A stretch of 64,000 nucleotides of DNA from Micavibrio sp. UBA6139 (lineage in GTDB: Bacteria; Pseudomonadota; Alphaproteobacteria; Micavibrionales; Micavibrionaceae). Under the pieces are notes generated by a model that was not told the origin of the DNA, ran no database searches, and was given only the letters and a program-made list of their open reading frames with translations. The stretch spans positions 1-64,000 of the forward strand of contig DIVF01000030.1 of NCBI GenBank assembly GCA_002423285.1. The letters run 5' to 3'. How positions within the stretch are numbered: position 1 is the stretch's first letter; each line of letters opens with the position of its first letter. Below, in pieces: positions 53,099 through 61,959 of this stretch. The translations under genes and the position numbers were made by a program.

Positions 53099-53604
53099 TC
53101 GAAATCGACATCGCGGTTGAAGAACCGTCATGGGACTCCACTTGCCCTGACTACGAAAGCCTTGTTCGGCGTGCCGTTGATCTGGTGTTCCTGCATTCCC
53201 CCATTGCGCGTGATTTAACGGCGGCGGGTGTGGAACCGGAAATCAGTGTCGTGCTGGCCAATGATGATGCGGTTCATGAACTCAACCGTGATTACCGGGA
53301 CAAAGACAAACCCACCAATATCCTGTCCTTCGCCATGCAAGACGGCGAAGATGGCTGGGAAGCCCCGGAACATCCCGGCCCCTGCGCCCTGGGTGATCTG
53401 GTGGTCGCGTTTGAGACGGTTGAACGCGAAGCAGCGGCCGAATCCAAACCCTTTTCCGACCACCTCACGCACCTGATTATCCACGGAACCTTGCATTTAT
53501 TGGGGTACGATCATATGGATGACGCGGACGCAGAGGCGATGGAATCTCTTGAAATTCAGATACTTAGCACTATAAATATAAAGAATCCTTACACTGAAAC
53601 GTAA
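53095..53604 (+). CDS. ybeY: Endoribonuclease YbeY
   Basis: A zinc-dependent RNase needed for 16S rRNA 3'-end maturation and for removal of faulty 70S ribosomes. The 169 residues carry the zinc motif H130-x3-H134-x5-H140 in LIIHGTLHLLGYDHMDD. NRDYRDKDKPTNILSFA is the second conserved box. The ATG overlaps the phoH stop as ATGA, so translation is coupled to the regulated phoH. Confidence 0.96.
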   Translation: MIEIDIAVEEPSWDSTCPDYESLVRRAVDLVFLHSPIARDLTAAGVEPEISVVLANDDAVHELNRDYRDKDKPTNILSFAMQDGEDGWEAPEHPGPCALGDLVVAFETVEREAAAESKPFSDHLTHLIIHGTLHLLGYDHMDDADAEAMESLEIQILSTINIKNPYTET

Positions 53605-53623
53605 TTTATGCATAAATGCTAGA

Positions 53624-54610
53624 ATGAAGAACATGACCGAACAAACAGACGACCCATCAAGTCCCACCGGCGGAGCCCTTGCCCAACGAAATGCACATTT
53701 GCAGGTCGTAAAAAGTAATGGTACCGCCCGCGATGAATCCCCCGGCCCCGAACGGCACCGTGATGCATCGATCATCGGCTTTTTAAAGGGCCTGATCAGC
53801 GGAAAATCAGAATCCAGCCTGCATGATGCGTTGAAAGAATACGTCGCAGACGGCGATAGCGGCGATGGTCCACAATCACTGGCGGCGGATGAACGCACCC
53901 TTATTTCCAACATTTTGAAACTGCGTGATACGCGCGCCGTTGATGTGATGATCCCGCGTGCGGATATTATCGCGATTGATATTGCGACCTCACCCGATGA
54001 ACTTCTGGCCTTGCTGTCGGAAAAACAATATAGCCGTTTTCCGATCTACCGTGAATCGCTGGACGATATTGTCGGCACCATTCACATCAAGGATATTCTC
54101 GCGACTCTGGCACGCAAAGCCCCACTGAACATTGAAGAACTGGTGCGTGACGTGTCGATCATTTCCCCGGCGATGCAGGTTTTGGACCTGTTGCTGGAAA
54201 TGAAAGAGACACGCCGCCAGATGGCCTTGGTGGTTGATGAATTTGGCGGCATTGATGGCCTTGTCACCGTTGGTGACATTATTGGCTCCATCGTTGGTGA
54301 CATCGAAGACGAACACGAAATCGATGACCAGCCGCAATTGGTTCAAGCCGCCGATGGCACCATTCTGGCCGATGGCCGCGTGGGTGTTGAGGAATTTGAA
54401 GAACGCTTTGGCCGGTTCCTGACACAGGAAGAACGCGATGAAATCGACACGCTGGGCGGGTTGGTCTTTACCATTGCGGGACGTGTTCCCGCGCGCGGTG
54501 AAGTGGTCAGCCACGATTCCGGTATGGTGTTCGAAGTTTTGGATGCGGACCCGCGCCGTGTTCACCGCTTGCGGATCAAGAACATTCCCGCCGATACATC
54601 TGGCGAGTAA
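53624..54610 (+). CDS. corC: CorC/HlyC-type CBS-domain protein
   Basis: A 328-residue soluble protein of the CorC group, with a disordered N-terminal 65 residues. Two CBS domains lie in the middle (DVMIPRADIIAIDI and MALVVDEFGGIDGLVTVGDIIGSIVGDI). A CorC_HlyC C-terminal domain follows (DGTILADGRVGVEEFEERFG to RIKNIPA). Members relate to Mg2+/Co2+ efflux, but a direct role is not established; the gene regularly sits between ybeY and lnt. The start could also be the ATG three codons later; no clear Shine-Dalgarno site helps. Confidence 0.9.
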   Translation: MKNMTEQTDDPSSPTGGALAQRNAHLQVVKSNGTARDESPGPERHRDASIIGFLKGLISGKSESSLHDALKEYVADGDSGDGPQSLAADERTLISNILKLRDTRAVDVMIPRADIIAIDIATSPDELLALLSEKQYSRFPIYRESLDDIVGTIHIKDILATLARKAPLNIEELVRDVSIISPAMQVLDLLLEMKETRRQMALVVDEFGGIDGLVTVGDIIGSIVGDIEDEHEIDDQPQLVQAADGTILADGRVGVEEFEERFGRFLTQEERDEIDTLGGLVFTIAGRVPARGEVVSHDSGMVFEVLDADPRRVHRLRIKNIPADTSGE

Positions 54611-54619
54611 TTTTCGCCC

Positions 54620-56176
54620 ATGAATGTCACTGCAATATCCAACACCCTTCATAACCTGAGCTTCAGGAAGCGCCTTGCTGTGGCGTTTCTGGGTGGTCTG
54701 GTGACGGCATTACCGATGCCGCCATTGACCCTTTTATGGCCCCTGCTCTTTATCGGTTTAAGCGCGTTTTACGTTGCCCTGTCGGGTGTAACAGGAAAAC
54801 GGGCCTTTGCGATTGGCTGGACTTACGGGTTTGGGTATTTCCTGCTGGCGCTGTTTTGGATTGGCAATGCGCTGCTGGTGCCGGGGAATAGTTTCCTCTG
54901 GGTGTGGCCGTTTGCGGTTTTGGGCCTTCCGGTGGGTTTGGCGATTTTTACAGGGCTGGCGGCTTATACGGCGGCGCGTTTTGCTGATTTAAAAACAGGG
55001 CGCGGTTTTGCTGCGCTGGGGCTGGCATTGATGGTCAGCGAATTTCTGCGCGGGCATATTCTGACCGGGTTTCCATGGGATCTGTTTGCCTATGGCTGGG
55101 CCGGGATTTTGCCCATCGTGCAAAGCGTGTCCCTGATCGGGGTTTATGGCCTGACTTTCCTGACGATCTTCTGGTGTACATTGCCGGGGTTTTTACTGGT
55201 GTCACAGGCGTCGCGGCGCGCGGCCATCATTGCCGCTGCCATGGTTATTATCTCGCTGGGCGGGCTTTATGGCTGGGGCTGGCACCGTCTGTCGTCTAAT
55301 CCCACGCAATCCCACGACGATATCATCGTGCGCGTGGTTCAACCCAATATTCCGCAGGAAGAAAAATGGGATAATTCCCGCACCGTGCCAAATCTGCAAA
55401 AGCTGGTCTGGAATTCATCGGCGGATACGATTCCGGACAAAACCTATGCTGTAATCTGGCCGGAAACCGCCATTACAGATTATATTGCCACCGACCCGAA
55501 TGCGTCTGATTTCATCCGCAGTGAGGTTTTTCCGGCGGGACGCCGTGGTTATCTGATTTCCGGGGTTCAACGCCACGAACAAACGCCCGAAGGAAAGCCG
55601 GAATATTTCAACAGCCTTGTTGCCTATGACAACGCCCTGCACCCGCAGACCATCTATAACAAGTCGCATCTGGTTCCGTTTGGCGAATATATTCCGTTCC
55701 AGAAGTTCATTCCCCTGACGCCCATCGTGAAATTCTCAGGCTTTACCCCCGGTGAAGGTGTAAAAACGCAACTTATACCGGGTTTTCCGGGGTTTAGCCC
55801 CCTCATCTGTTACGAAGTTTTGTTTCCCGGTAGGGTTGCAGAAAAGACCATTCGACCAGAATGGATAATAAACGTCACCAATGACAGCTGGTACGGCAAC
55901 AGCCCCGGCCCCTATCAGCACCTTGCCAAGGCCGTTTACCGTGCCGTGGAAGAAGGGCTACCTTTGATGCGTTCAGCGAATACCGGGGTATCGGCCATCA
56001 TCGATTCCTACGGACGGGTGCAAAACAAAATTGCTTACAATAAAGAAGGGTACATTGACGCCCCCCTGCCTTTACCCTCATCACCCCAGCCATTTTATGG
56101 GCATTACCGCGATTATTTCACATATCTATTGTTTTTTGCCCTCACCGCCCTTATATGGATTACAAGGCGAAGTTGA
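54620..56176 (+). CDS. lnt: Apolipoprotein N-acyltransferase Lnt
   Basis: Adds the third acyl chain to the N-terminal Cys of lipoproteins in the inner membrane, the mark that lets LolCDE release them. The 518 residues have about six N-terminal membrane helices and a nitrilase-type periplasmic domain with the triad Glu (AVIWPETAITDYI), Lys (YNKSHLVPFGEY) and Cys (FSPLICYEVLFPG). A last membrane helix ends it. The gene starts 9 nt after corC, the standard order. LolD and LolC are encoded at 22-24 kb. Confidence 0.95.
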   Translation: MNVTAISNTLHNLSFRKRLAVAFLGGLVTALPMPPLTLLWPLLFIGLSAFYVALSGVTGKRAFAIGWTYGFGYFLLALFWIGNALLVPGNSFLWVWPFAVLGLPVGLAIFTGLAAYTAARFADLKTGRGFAALGLALMVSEFLRGHILTGFPWDLFAYGWAGILPIVQSVSLIGVYGLTFLTIFWCTLPGFLLVSQASRRAAIIAAAMVIISLGGLYGWGWHRLSSNPTQSHDDIIVRVVQPNIPQEEKWDNSRTVPNLQKLVWNSSADTIPDKTYAVIWPETAITDYIATDPNASDFIRSEVFPAGRRGYLISGVQRHEQTPEGKPEYFNSLVAYDNALHPQTIYNKSHLVPFGEYIPFQKFIPLTPIVKFSGFTPGEGVKTQLIPGFPGFSPLICYEVLFPGRVAEKTIRPEWIINVTNDSWYGNSPGPYQHLAKAVYRAVEEGLPLMRSANTGVSAIIDSYGRVQNKIAYNKEGYIDAPLPLPSSPQPFYGHYRDYFTYLLFFALTALIWITRRS

Positions 56177-56281
56177 AAACCCTTTGATATTTCAGACCTA
56201 TCCCTTGGCTTAGGACAAAAACTCCGTCTTGCATGCCCGCGCGTTCGTCTGTAAAGCTACGGTTACTTTTTTAATACCCGA

Positions 56282-56295
56282 TTGACTTACATCAA
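56282..56295. promoter_or_regulatory. FNR/FixK-like box upstream of the XRE regulator gene
   Basis: TTGAC-TTAC-ATCAA matches the FNR-family consensus TTGAT-N4-ATCAA at 9 of 10 positions. It lies 66 nt upstream of the regulator's ATG. No clear -10 box was found at the expected distance, so it is only a candidate. Confidence 0.35.
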
Positions 56296-56360
56296 GTATC
56301 AAGCGGGACGTTGCAACCTGCCACGCCTCTTGGGCGCCCTTAACAACGGACGACATTTGA

Positions 56361-56840
56361 ATGGTAACAAAAACAAAAGCTGTGGCGCCGCGCTATTTCG
56401 GCAAAGGGAAAAAAGGGCAACCTGATCCTGTCGATGTTCACGTTGGTTCCCGTGTGCGCCTGCGCCGTGGCATCATGGGCCTAAGTCAGGAAAAGCTGGC
56501 CGAATCTTTGGGTCTAACTTTCCAACAAATTCAAAAATACGAACGCGGCGCAAACCGCGTCAGCGCCAGCCGCCTTTTCCAACTGGGTGAGATTCTGGAT
56601 GTTCCAGTCAATTTCTTCTTTGAAGGTTTTAATCCTGATGAGCCGGGTCGCGCCTATGGCTTTTCCGACACCCAGCAGGAAGATTTCAGCTGGCTGGAAG
56701 AAGATGACGGCGACCTGATGGAGCGCAAGGAAACGATTGAACTGGTGCGGACTTATTACTCGGTCCAAGACCCTGCTTTGCGCAAAAACTTCATGAAAAT
56801 GCTGAAAACACTGGTTTCTAGCCAGATCATCAGCGAATAA
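56361..56840 (+). CDS. XRE-family transcriptional regulator (alphaproteobacterial lnt-metK type)
   Basis: A 159-residue DNA-binding protein. A basic N-terminal tail (1-25) is followed by a classic HTH-XRE domain (about 28-82: RVRLRRGIMGLSQEKLAESL, LTFQQIQKYERGANRVSASR). An acidic linker (QQEDFSWLEEDDGD) precedes a helical C-terminal part (RKNFMKMLKTLVSSQ). The same protein type sits between lnt and metK in many alphaproteobacteria, where PraR/PhrR-like members are known as regulators of symbiosis and biofilm genes. The targets here are unknown. A palindromic FNR-like box lies in its 184-nt upstream region. Confidence 0.88.
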   Translation: MVTKTKAVAPRYFGKGKKGQPDPVDVHVGSRVRLRRGIMGLSQEKLAESLGLTFQQIQKYERGANRVSASRLFQLGEILDVPVNFFFEGFNPDEPGRAYGFSDTQQEDFSWLEEDDGDLMERKETIELVRTYYSVQDPALRKNFMKMLKTLVSSQIISE

Positions 56841-56934
56841 CCCCCTGAAAACAGCCCTATCCCCTGCAAGAACGCTTGATCTTGCGGTCCGGACCTATAT
56901 GCTTTTCCTGATTATAGTTTAAGGGAATTTTTAA

Positions 56935-58170
56935 ATGCGCAACACAGCAGGCCAAGCCATGTCATCCATCCAATCAAATCAAAACGCCATGCCGCAAACT
57001 GAACTGAAGGATTTCCTGTTCACCAGTGAATCCGTTTCCGAAGGTCACCCGGACAAGATTTGCGATCAGATTTCCGATGCGCTTGTTGACCTGTATATGG
57101 GCCAAGACCCAATGGCACGCTGCGCGATTGAAACAGTCGCCACAACCGACACCGTCATTATCGTTGGCGAAACACGCGGGCCTGAAAGCCTGACCCATGA
57201 CATGATCCGCGATGTTGCGCGTAACAAGATCAAGGAAATCGGTTACGACCAAGAAGGCTTCAACTGGAAGAATGTCAATATCGATGTGAAACTGCATAAC
57301 CAATCCGCAGACATCGCCATGGGCGTTGATGCATCAGGCAGCAAGGATGAAGGTGCCGGCGACCAAGGCATTATGTTCGGTTATGCCTGCCGCGAAACAC
57401 CGGCATTGATGCCAGCCGCCATTCATTATTCCCACAATATCCTGCGTGGCCTGTCGATGGCGCGTCATTCGGGTCTGTTGGCCGGGAAGCTGGAACCGGA
57501 TGCAAAATCCCAAGTCACACTGGAATACCGCAATGGCCAGCCCGTTCGCGCAACATCGATTGTTGTGTCCACACAACACGCCGAAGGCCTGTCACAAGCC
57601 GAAGTACGTGAGATGGTTCGCCCTTACGTTGAAAAGACATTGCCGCAAGGTTGGATGTGCCCGGATTCTGAATTCTATGTGAACCCGACAGGTCGCTTTG
57701 TGATTGGTGGTCCGGTTGGCGATTCCGGTTTAACGGGCCGCAAGATCATTGTTGATACCTATGGCGGGTCCTGCCCGCATGGTGGCGGTGCGTTTTCGGG
57801 GAAAGACCCGACAAAGGTTGACCGTTCCGCAGCCTATGCCGCCCGTTACATGGCGAAAAACATTGTTGCCGCCGGTTATGCTGATCGCTGCACGATCCAG
57901 CTGTCTTACGCGATTGGCATTTCCAAGCCGCTCTCCGTCTATGTGAACACGCATGGCACAGGCAGCGTTGATGAAGCTCCGCTGGTACGCGCCATTCAGC
58001 AAGTCATCGACCTCAGCCCACGCGGCATCCGTGAACATCTGCAACTGAACCGCCCGATTTACGCGCGCACCGCCGCCTATGGCCATTTTGGCCGCGACCC
58101 GGAAGCCGATGGCGGATTCAGCTGGGAAAAAACCGACCTGATCGAGCCACTGCGCAAGATCCTCGGCTAA
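56935..58170 (+). CDS. metK: S-adenosylmethionine synthetase
   Basis: Makes SAM from methionine and ATP. The 411 residues have a short extra N-terminal tail (about 25 residues) before the family start FTSESVSEGHPDKICDQISD with the catalytic His. GAGDQGIMFGYACRETP and GGGAFSGKDPTKVDRSAAYA (P-loop) are the other signatures. AAGGGA lies 8 nt before the ATG. The 94-nt upstream gap has a GCAAGA/TCTTGC hairpin but no SAM riboswitch that I can recognise. It is followed by a REP-like repeat and trmB. Confidence 0.96.
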   Translation: MRNTAGQAMSSIQSNQNAMPQTELKDFLFTSESVSEGHPDKICDQISDALVDLYMGQDPMARCAIETVATTDTVIIVGETRGPESLTHDMIRDVARNKIKEIGYDQEGFNWKNVNIDVKLHNQSADIAMGVDASGSKDEGAGDQGIMFGYACRETPALMPAAIHYSHNILRGLSMARHSGLLAGKLEPDAKSQVTLEYRNGQPVRATSIVVSTQHAEGLSQAEVREMVRPYVEKTLPQGWMCPDSEFYVNPTGRFVIGGPVGDSGLTGRKIIVDTYGGSCPHGGGAFSGKDPTKVDRSAAYAARYMAKNIVAAGYADRCTIQLSYAIGISKPLSVYVNTHGTGSVDEAPLVRAIQQVIDLSPRGIREHLQLNRPIYARTAAYGHFGRDPEADGGFSWEKTDLIEPLRKILG

Positions 58171-58182
58171 TCCGTAATAATT

Positions 58183-58258
58183 TGTCACCCCCGCCTTGTG
58201 CGGGGGTCCGGTCTTTTGTAGAGATAAGGCCGGATACCCGCACAAGGCGGGTATGACA
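58183..58258. repeat. REP-like composite palindrome, copy 3 (divergent)
   Basis: An inverted repeat beginning TGTCACCCCCGCCTTGTGCG and ending CGCACAAGGCGGGTATGACA. The end pattern (TGTCA ... TGACA and a C-rich/G-rich palindrome) is that of the copies at 36.3 and 49.5 kb, but the inner sequence is a distinct subtype. It lies between metK and trmB and reaches within 12 nt of the trmB start. Confidence 0.75.
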
Positions 58259-58270
58259 AGGATAAAGACA

Positions 58271-58978
58271 ATGAATACAGCCACACCAGACATCAAACGC
58301 CGCCGTGTTTTTGGCCGCCGTTTGACACGCTCCTTAAGCCCATCCCTGCAAAACCTGCATCAAACGATGCTGGATAAATTGCAGGTGCCGCGTGCGCTGG
58401 TGGAAAAGAAAAACTTAAAACCTGCGGACATCTTTGAAAAACCATTCAACCAGTTCTGGTTTGAAATCGGGTTTGGCAACGGCGTGCATTTGCATGATGA
58501 ATGCGTGGCCCACCCGGACACCGCCTTTATCGGCGCAGAACCCTATATTAACGGCATGGCCAATTTCCTGAAAAGCATGGAAAATCAAAGCCATGACAAT
58601 ATCCGCGTGTGGATGGATGACGCAATTGTCGTGCTGGATTCACTGGCCGATGAAGTGCTGGACGGGATATACATCCTGAACCCCGATCCATGGCCGAAAA
58701 AACGTCACTGGAAACGCAGAATCGTCAGCACCGAAAACGTCGCCCGCTTCGTCCGCATTTTAAAGCCGGGCGGAAAACTGGTCATGACCACGGACATTGA
58801 CGATCTGGCCGAATGGATGGCCACCCATGCCATAAACAACCCACAGCTTCGTTGGGATGCGAACAGCCCCGCCGACTGGAAAAACCCACCACCGGGCTGG
58901 AATCCAACAAAATACGAGAAAAAAGGTGCCGCCGTGGGCCGCCAGCAAAGCTATCTGGTCTTCACCAAACAGACGTAA
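58271..58978 (+). CDS. trmB: tRNA (guanine-N7-)-methyltransferase TrmB
   Basis: Makes m7G46 in tRNA with SAM supplied by MetK next door. The start is the ATG at 58271 with AAGG upstream; the open frame runs 25 codons further only through the REP-like repeat. The 235 residues have the Rossmann SAM site FEIGFGNGVHLHDE, FIGAEPYINGMANFL, and the catalytic DPWPKKRHWKRR. The C-terminal WxPTKYEKKG-type end is present (WNPTKYEKKGAAVGR). Confidence 0.95.
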   Translation: MNTATPDIKRRRVFGRRLTRSLSPSLQNLHQTMLDKLQVPRALVEKKNLKPADIFEKPFNQFWFEIGFGNGVHLHDECVAHPDTAFIGAEPYINGMANFLKSMENQSHDNIRVWMDDAIVVLDSLADEVLDGIYILNPDPWPKKRHWKRRIVSTENVARFVRILKPGGKLVMTTDIDDLAEWMATHAINNPQLRWDANSPADWKNPPPGWNPTKYEKKGAAVGRQQSYLVFTKQT

Positions 58979-59032
58979 GAACCAGATCACCAATGCAACG
59001 CCATAAATATTATGAATAACAACAATAAAGGC

Positions 59033-59062
59033 TTGCGTACCCTAGGGATTCGGGGGTATAAG
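59033..59062 (+). promoter_or_regulatory. Candidate promoter of the rimP-nusA-infB operon
   Basis: TTGCGT, 18 nt, TATAAG, about 82 nt upstream of the rimP ATG and upstream of the leader hairpin. The -10 is good and the -35 fair. Confidence 0.5.
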
Positions 59063-59092
59063 CATCGCAATATATACCGATCATGTTTGATA

Positions 59093-59118
59093 GGTGGGCC
59101 TAGCGGTCCGCCTTTTTT
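59093..59118 (+). terminator. Terminator-like hairpin in the rimP leader
   Basis: Arms GGTGGGCC and GGTCCGCC (two G-U wobbles) around TAGC, followed by T6. It lies 26 nt before the rimP ATG and inside the operon leader, so it may attenuate rimP-nusA-infB rather than end another unit. Comparable leader hairpins are known before rimP in other proteobacteria. Confidence 0.7.
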
Positions 59119-59144
59119 GTTACTAAAACGGACCCTGACGACTT

Positions 59145-59714
59145 ATGCGTTTTTCGCCACTGGAAGAAAAAATTGCGAAACTGGTTGACCCGATTGCATC
59201 CGCAATGGGGTTGGAACTGGTCAGCATTCAACAATCCGGTGAAAGCAACAGCCTGACCTTACAGGTGATGGCCGAAAATCCGCTGACCCGTGCTTTGAGC
59301 GTTGATGAATGCACGAATTTAAGCCGCGCAATCTCCGCCGTGATGGATGTCGAAGACCCGATTGCCGATGCATATCAATTGGAAATCAGTTCACCGGGCA
59401 TTGACCGCCTGTTGATCCGTGAACGGGATTACGCCGAATATAACGGCATGGCAGCAAAGATTGAAATCGACCCGCCGATTGAGGGCCAGAAGCGTTTTCG
59501 CGGCACCATCCAAGGGTTTGAAAACAATGAGGTCCAGTTGAAGACCGATGCGGGGCTGGTTCACCTGCCCTTTGGCGATATTCAACGGGCCAAACTGGTC
59601 ATGACAGATGAACTGATCAAGGCCGGCCAGAAGAAACGTAAAGAATTATTAGAAGCAACACCCAACAGCCACGAAGAAGAGGTTGAAGACAATGGAACTG
59701 CTGCAAGTCGCTGA
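59145..59714 (+). CDS. rimP: Ribosome maturation factor RimP
   Basis: Assists 30S assembly. The 189 residues have an N-terminal alpha/beta domain (1-85, with EKIAKLVDPIASAMGLELV and LEISSPGIDRLLIRERDY). A C-terminal Sm-like domain follows (EGQKRFRGTIQGFENNEVQL). An extra acidic Lys/Glu tail of about 30 residues, as in other alphaproteobacteria, overlaps the nusA start. First gene of the nusA-infB operon. Confidence 0.95.
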   Translation: MRFSPLEEKIAKLVDPIASAMGLELVSIQQSGESNSLTLQVMAENPLTRALSVDECTNLSRAISAVMDVEDPIADAYQLEISSPGIDRLLIRERDYAEYNGMAAKIEIDPPIEGQKRFRGTIQGFENNEVQLKTDAGLVHLPFGDIQRAKLVMTDELIKAGQKKRKELLEATPNSHEEEVEDNGTAASR

Positions 59715-61218
59715 CGCCGTCGCGCGTGAGAAAAATATTGACCGTGACATCGTGCTGGGCGCGATGGAAGAAGCCATTCAAAAGGCGGGCCGTTCGAAAT
59801 ACGGTTTCGATCACGACATCCGCGCGATCATCGACCGCAAATCCGGCAACATCGAGCTGAAACGCTACCGCGCTGTTGTTGAAGTGATTGAAGATGAAGC
59901 CACACAACTGACATTGGCCGAAGCAAAACGCATCGACCCAAAGGCAGAAATTGGTGCCTTCCTGATCGACACCCTGCCGCCGCTGGATTTTGGCCGTATC
60001 GCCGCACAAACCGCGAAGCAAGTTATCGTTCAAAAAGTCCGCGATGCGGAACGCAAACGCCAATTCGAAGAATTCAAAGATAAAGTCGGCGAAATGACCG
60101 TCGGCATTATCAAACGCGTTGAATACGGCAACACCACCGTTGATCTGGGTGGCAAGGCTGAGGCCCTGCTGCGCCGTGACGAAGGTCTGCCACGCGAAAA
60201 CCTGAAGGTCGGCGACCGTGTTCGCGCCATCATTTATGATGTTCGTGAAGAAGTTCGCGGCCCACAGATTTTCCTGTCCCGCGCCCGCCCGGAATTCATG
60301 GCAAAACTGTTCATTCAGGAAGTGCCTGAAATTTATGACGGCACAATCGAGATCAAGGCCGTTGCCCGTGATCCCGGTTCCCGTGCGAAAATCGCCGTTG
60401 CCGCCCGTGACAACAGCATCGACCCAGTGGGTGCGTGCGTTGGTATGCGTGGTAGCCGTGTTCAGGCCGTTGTTGCCGAACTGCAAGGCGAAAAAATCGA
60501 TATCGTTCCATGGTCTGAAGATTTCGCGACCTTCGTCGTGAACTCCCTGCAGCCAGCAGACGTAACCAAAGTCGTTCTGGACGAAGAAAAACACCGTCTG
60601 GACGTTGTCGTTCCGGAAGATCAATTGTCGTTGGCCATTGGCCGCCGTGGCCAGAACGTGCGCCTCGCCGCACAGCTGACCGGCTGGGACATTGACATCC
60701 TGACCGAAGCCGAAGAACAAGCCCGCCGTGCGGAAGAGTTCAAAAAACGCTCCACCCTGTTCATGGAAGCACTGGACGTTGATGAAGTTATCGCGCACTT
60801 GCTGGTTGCTGAAGGCTTTATCAGCATCGAAGAAATCATCGAAACAGCCGTTTCCGAACTGGCAAAAATCGAAGGCTTCGACAGCGATGTTGCAGAAGAA
60901 TTGCAAAACCGTGCCAAGGCATGGATTGAACTGAAAGCACAAGAACTGGAAACAAAACGCCAGGAACTGGGTATTCAGGACGATCTGATGTCCTTCGAAG
61001 GTCTGACACCTGAAATGATCCTGAAACTCGCAGAAGGCGGCGTGAAGTCGCGTGATGATCTGGCCGATCTGGCTGGCGATGAGTTGCTGGAAATTCTCGG
61101 TGCGGGTGCCATGTCGGCACGCGAATCCAACGAATTGATCATGCGCGCCCGTGCGCACTGGTTTGAAAACGAAAACGATAATGGTGAAGCAGCTGCTTCG
61201 ACCGTATCGGCATCATGA
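59692..61218 (+). CDS. nusA: Transcription termination/antitermination factor NusA
   Basis: Binds RNA polymerase and modulates pausing, termination and antitermination. The start is taken at the ATG at 59692, with AGAGG 9 nt upstream; a TTG three codons earlier is less likely. The 508 residues comprise an N-terminal RNAP-binding domain (1-130) and an S1 domain (about 135-205, VGIIKRVEYGNTTVDLGGKAE). KH1 and KH2 follow (VGACVGMRGSRVQAVVAEL, LSLAIGRRGQNVRLAAQLTGW). Last are two C-terminal acidic HhH repeats (FEGLTPEMILKLAEGG). It overlaps rimP by 23 nt. Confidence 0.96.
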   Translation: MELLQVADAVAREKNIDRDIVLGAMEEAIQKAGRSKYGFDHDIRAIIDRKSGNIELKRYRAVVEVIEDEATQLTLAEAKRIDPKAEIGAFLIDTLPPLDFGRIAAQTAKQVIVQKVRDAERKRQFEEFKDKVGEMTVGIIKRVEYGNTTVDLGGKAEALLRRDEGLPRENLKVGDRVRAIIYDVREEVRGPQIFLSRARPEFMAKLFIQEVPEIYDGTIEIKAVARDPGSRAKIAVAARDNSIDPVGACVGMRGSRVQAVVAELQGEKIDIVPWSEDFATFVVNSLQPADVTKVVLDEEKHRLDVVVPEDQLSLAIGRRGQNVRLAAQLTGWDIDILTEAEEQARRAEEFKKRSTLFMEALDVDEVIAHLLVAEGFISIEEIIETAVSELAKIEGFDSDVAEELQNRAKAWIELKAQELETKRQELGIQDDLMSFEGLTPEMILKLAEGGVKSRDDLADLAGDELLEILGAGAMSARESNELIMRARAHWFENENDNGEAAASTVSAS

Positions 61219-61227
61219 GAGGGCTAA

Positions 61228-61959
61228 TTGATTTACGCTGGGGACCACTCACCCACTGAAAAAGACGAAATCATCACGGGAACAACCCGTGATGATGGCG
61301 CGCGTGAATCAATTGTCGAACCTGCTGCTGACGAACCATACGTCAAACCGGTTAAAGTAAAACCCCTGCCCGTTTGCATTCATTCCGGCAAAGCGATGGA
61401 AGAAGAACGCATGATGCGCTTCGTCATCGGGCCGGAGGATGTTCTCTATCCTGATTTCTCCGGTGACCTGCCGGGCAAGCCAATGTGGTGTTCGATTTAC
61501 CGCGAAACATTGCAAGAAGCTGTCGCGCAAAACAGCTTTGCCAAGGCATCGGGCAAAACCGTTCATATTCCTGAAAATATCATGGACCAAATCGATCTCG
61601 GCCTGCGCAATCAGGCCCTGGCGATGCTGTCCATGTGTAAAAAATCAGGCCATCTGCTGACCGGCGCGGAAAAAACCGAGCAGGTTTTGAAATCAGGCAA
61701 AGCTGGTATATATCTTACTGCGGCCGCGAAGGATGCAGATACCCGCGAAAAACTGAGTTTTCTGGCCCGTAACGCCCGCGTTGTTGACATGTTCACCAGC
61801 GAAGAGCTTTCCAAAGCCAGCGGCGCCAATAAAGTTTTCCATGCTGCCATGACTCGTGGCGGCACGACTGAGCGGTTCTTTTCGCATGTTAAGCGGATGA
61901 ACCTTTTTAGAATTCAAACCAATGACCCAAAACAGCAAGCAGACAAGCATGACCGATAG
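61228..61959 (+). CDS. ylxR: YlxR-type nucleic-acid-binding protein with L7Ae-like domain
   Basis: A 243-residue two-domain protein. The N-terminal part is the YlxR (DUF448) domain at about 45-115: PVCIHSGKAMEEERMMRFVI with the cysteine replacing the common R-x-C-x-x-C form. The C-terminal part (125-225) is an L7Ae/L30e-like RNA-binding domain (NQALAMLSMCKKSGHLLTG). This fusion is standard in alphaproteobacteria between nusA and infB; a role in transcription or RNase P modulation has been proposed for YlxR. The start is a TTG with GAGAGGG 5 nt upstream. It overlaps infB. Confidence 0.88.
   Translation: MIYAGDHSPTEKDEIITGTTRDDGARESIVEPAADEPYVKPVKVKPLPVCIHSGKAMEEERMMRFVIGPEDVLYPDFSGDLPGKPMWCSIYRETLQEAVAQNSFAKASGKTVHIPENIMDQIDLGLRNQALAMLSMCKKSGHLLTGAEKTEQVLKSGKAGIYLTAAAKDADTREKLSFLARNARVVDMFTSEELSKASGANKVFHAAMTRGGTTERFFSHVKRMNLFRIQTNDPKQQADKHDR

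Noticed and set aside
56841..56934. SAM riboswitch before metK
   Set aside because: The gap is only 94 nt and has one small hairpin (GCAAGA/TCTTGC); I could not fit the conserved core of any SAM or SAM/SAH riboswitch that I know.
59617..61158. Open frame of 513 codons on the minus strand opposite nusA
   Set aside because: It mirrors the conserved, well-marked nusA and shows Phe/Asn/Gln-rich composition typical of the reverse of coding DNA. No Shine-Dalgarno site or known domain.
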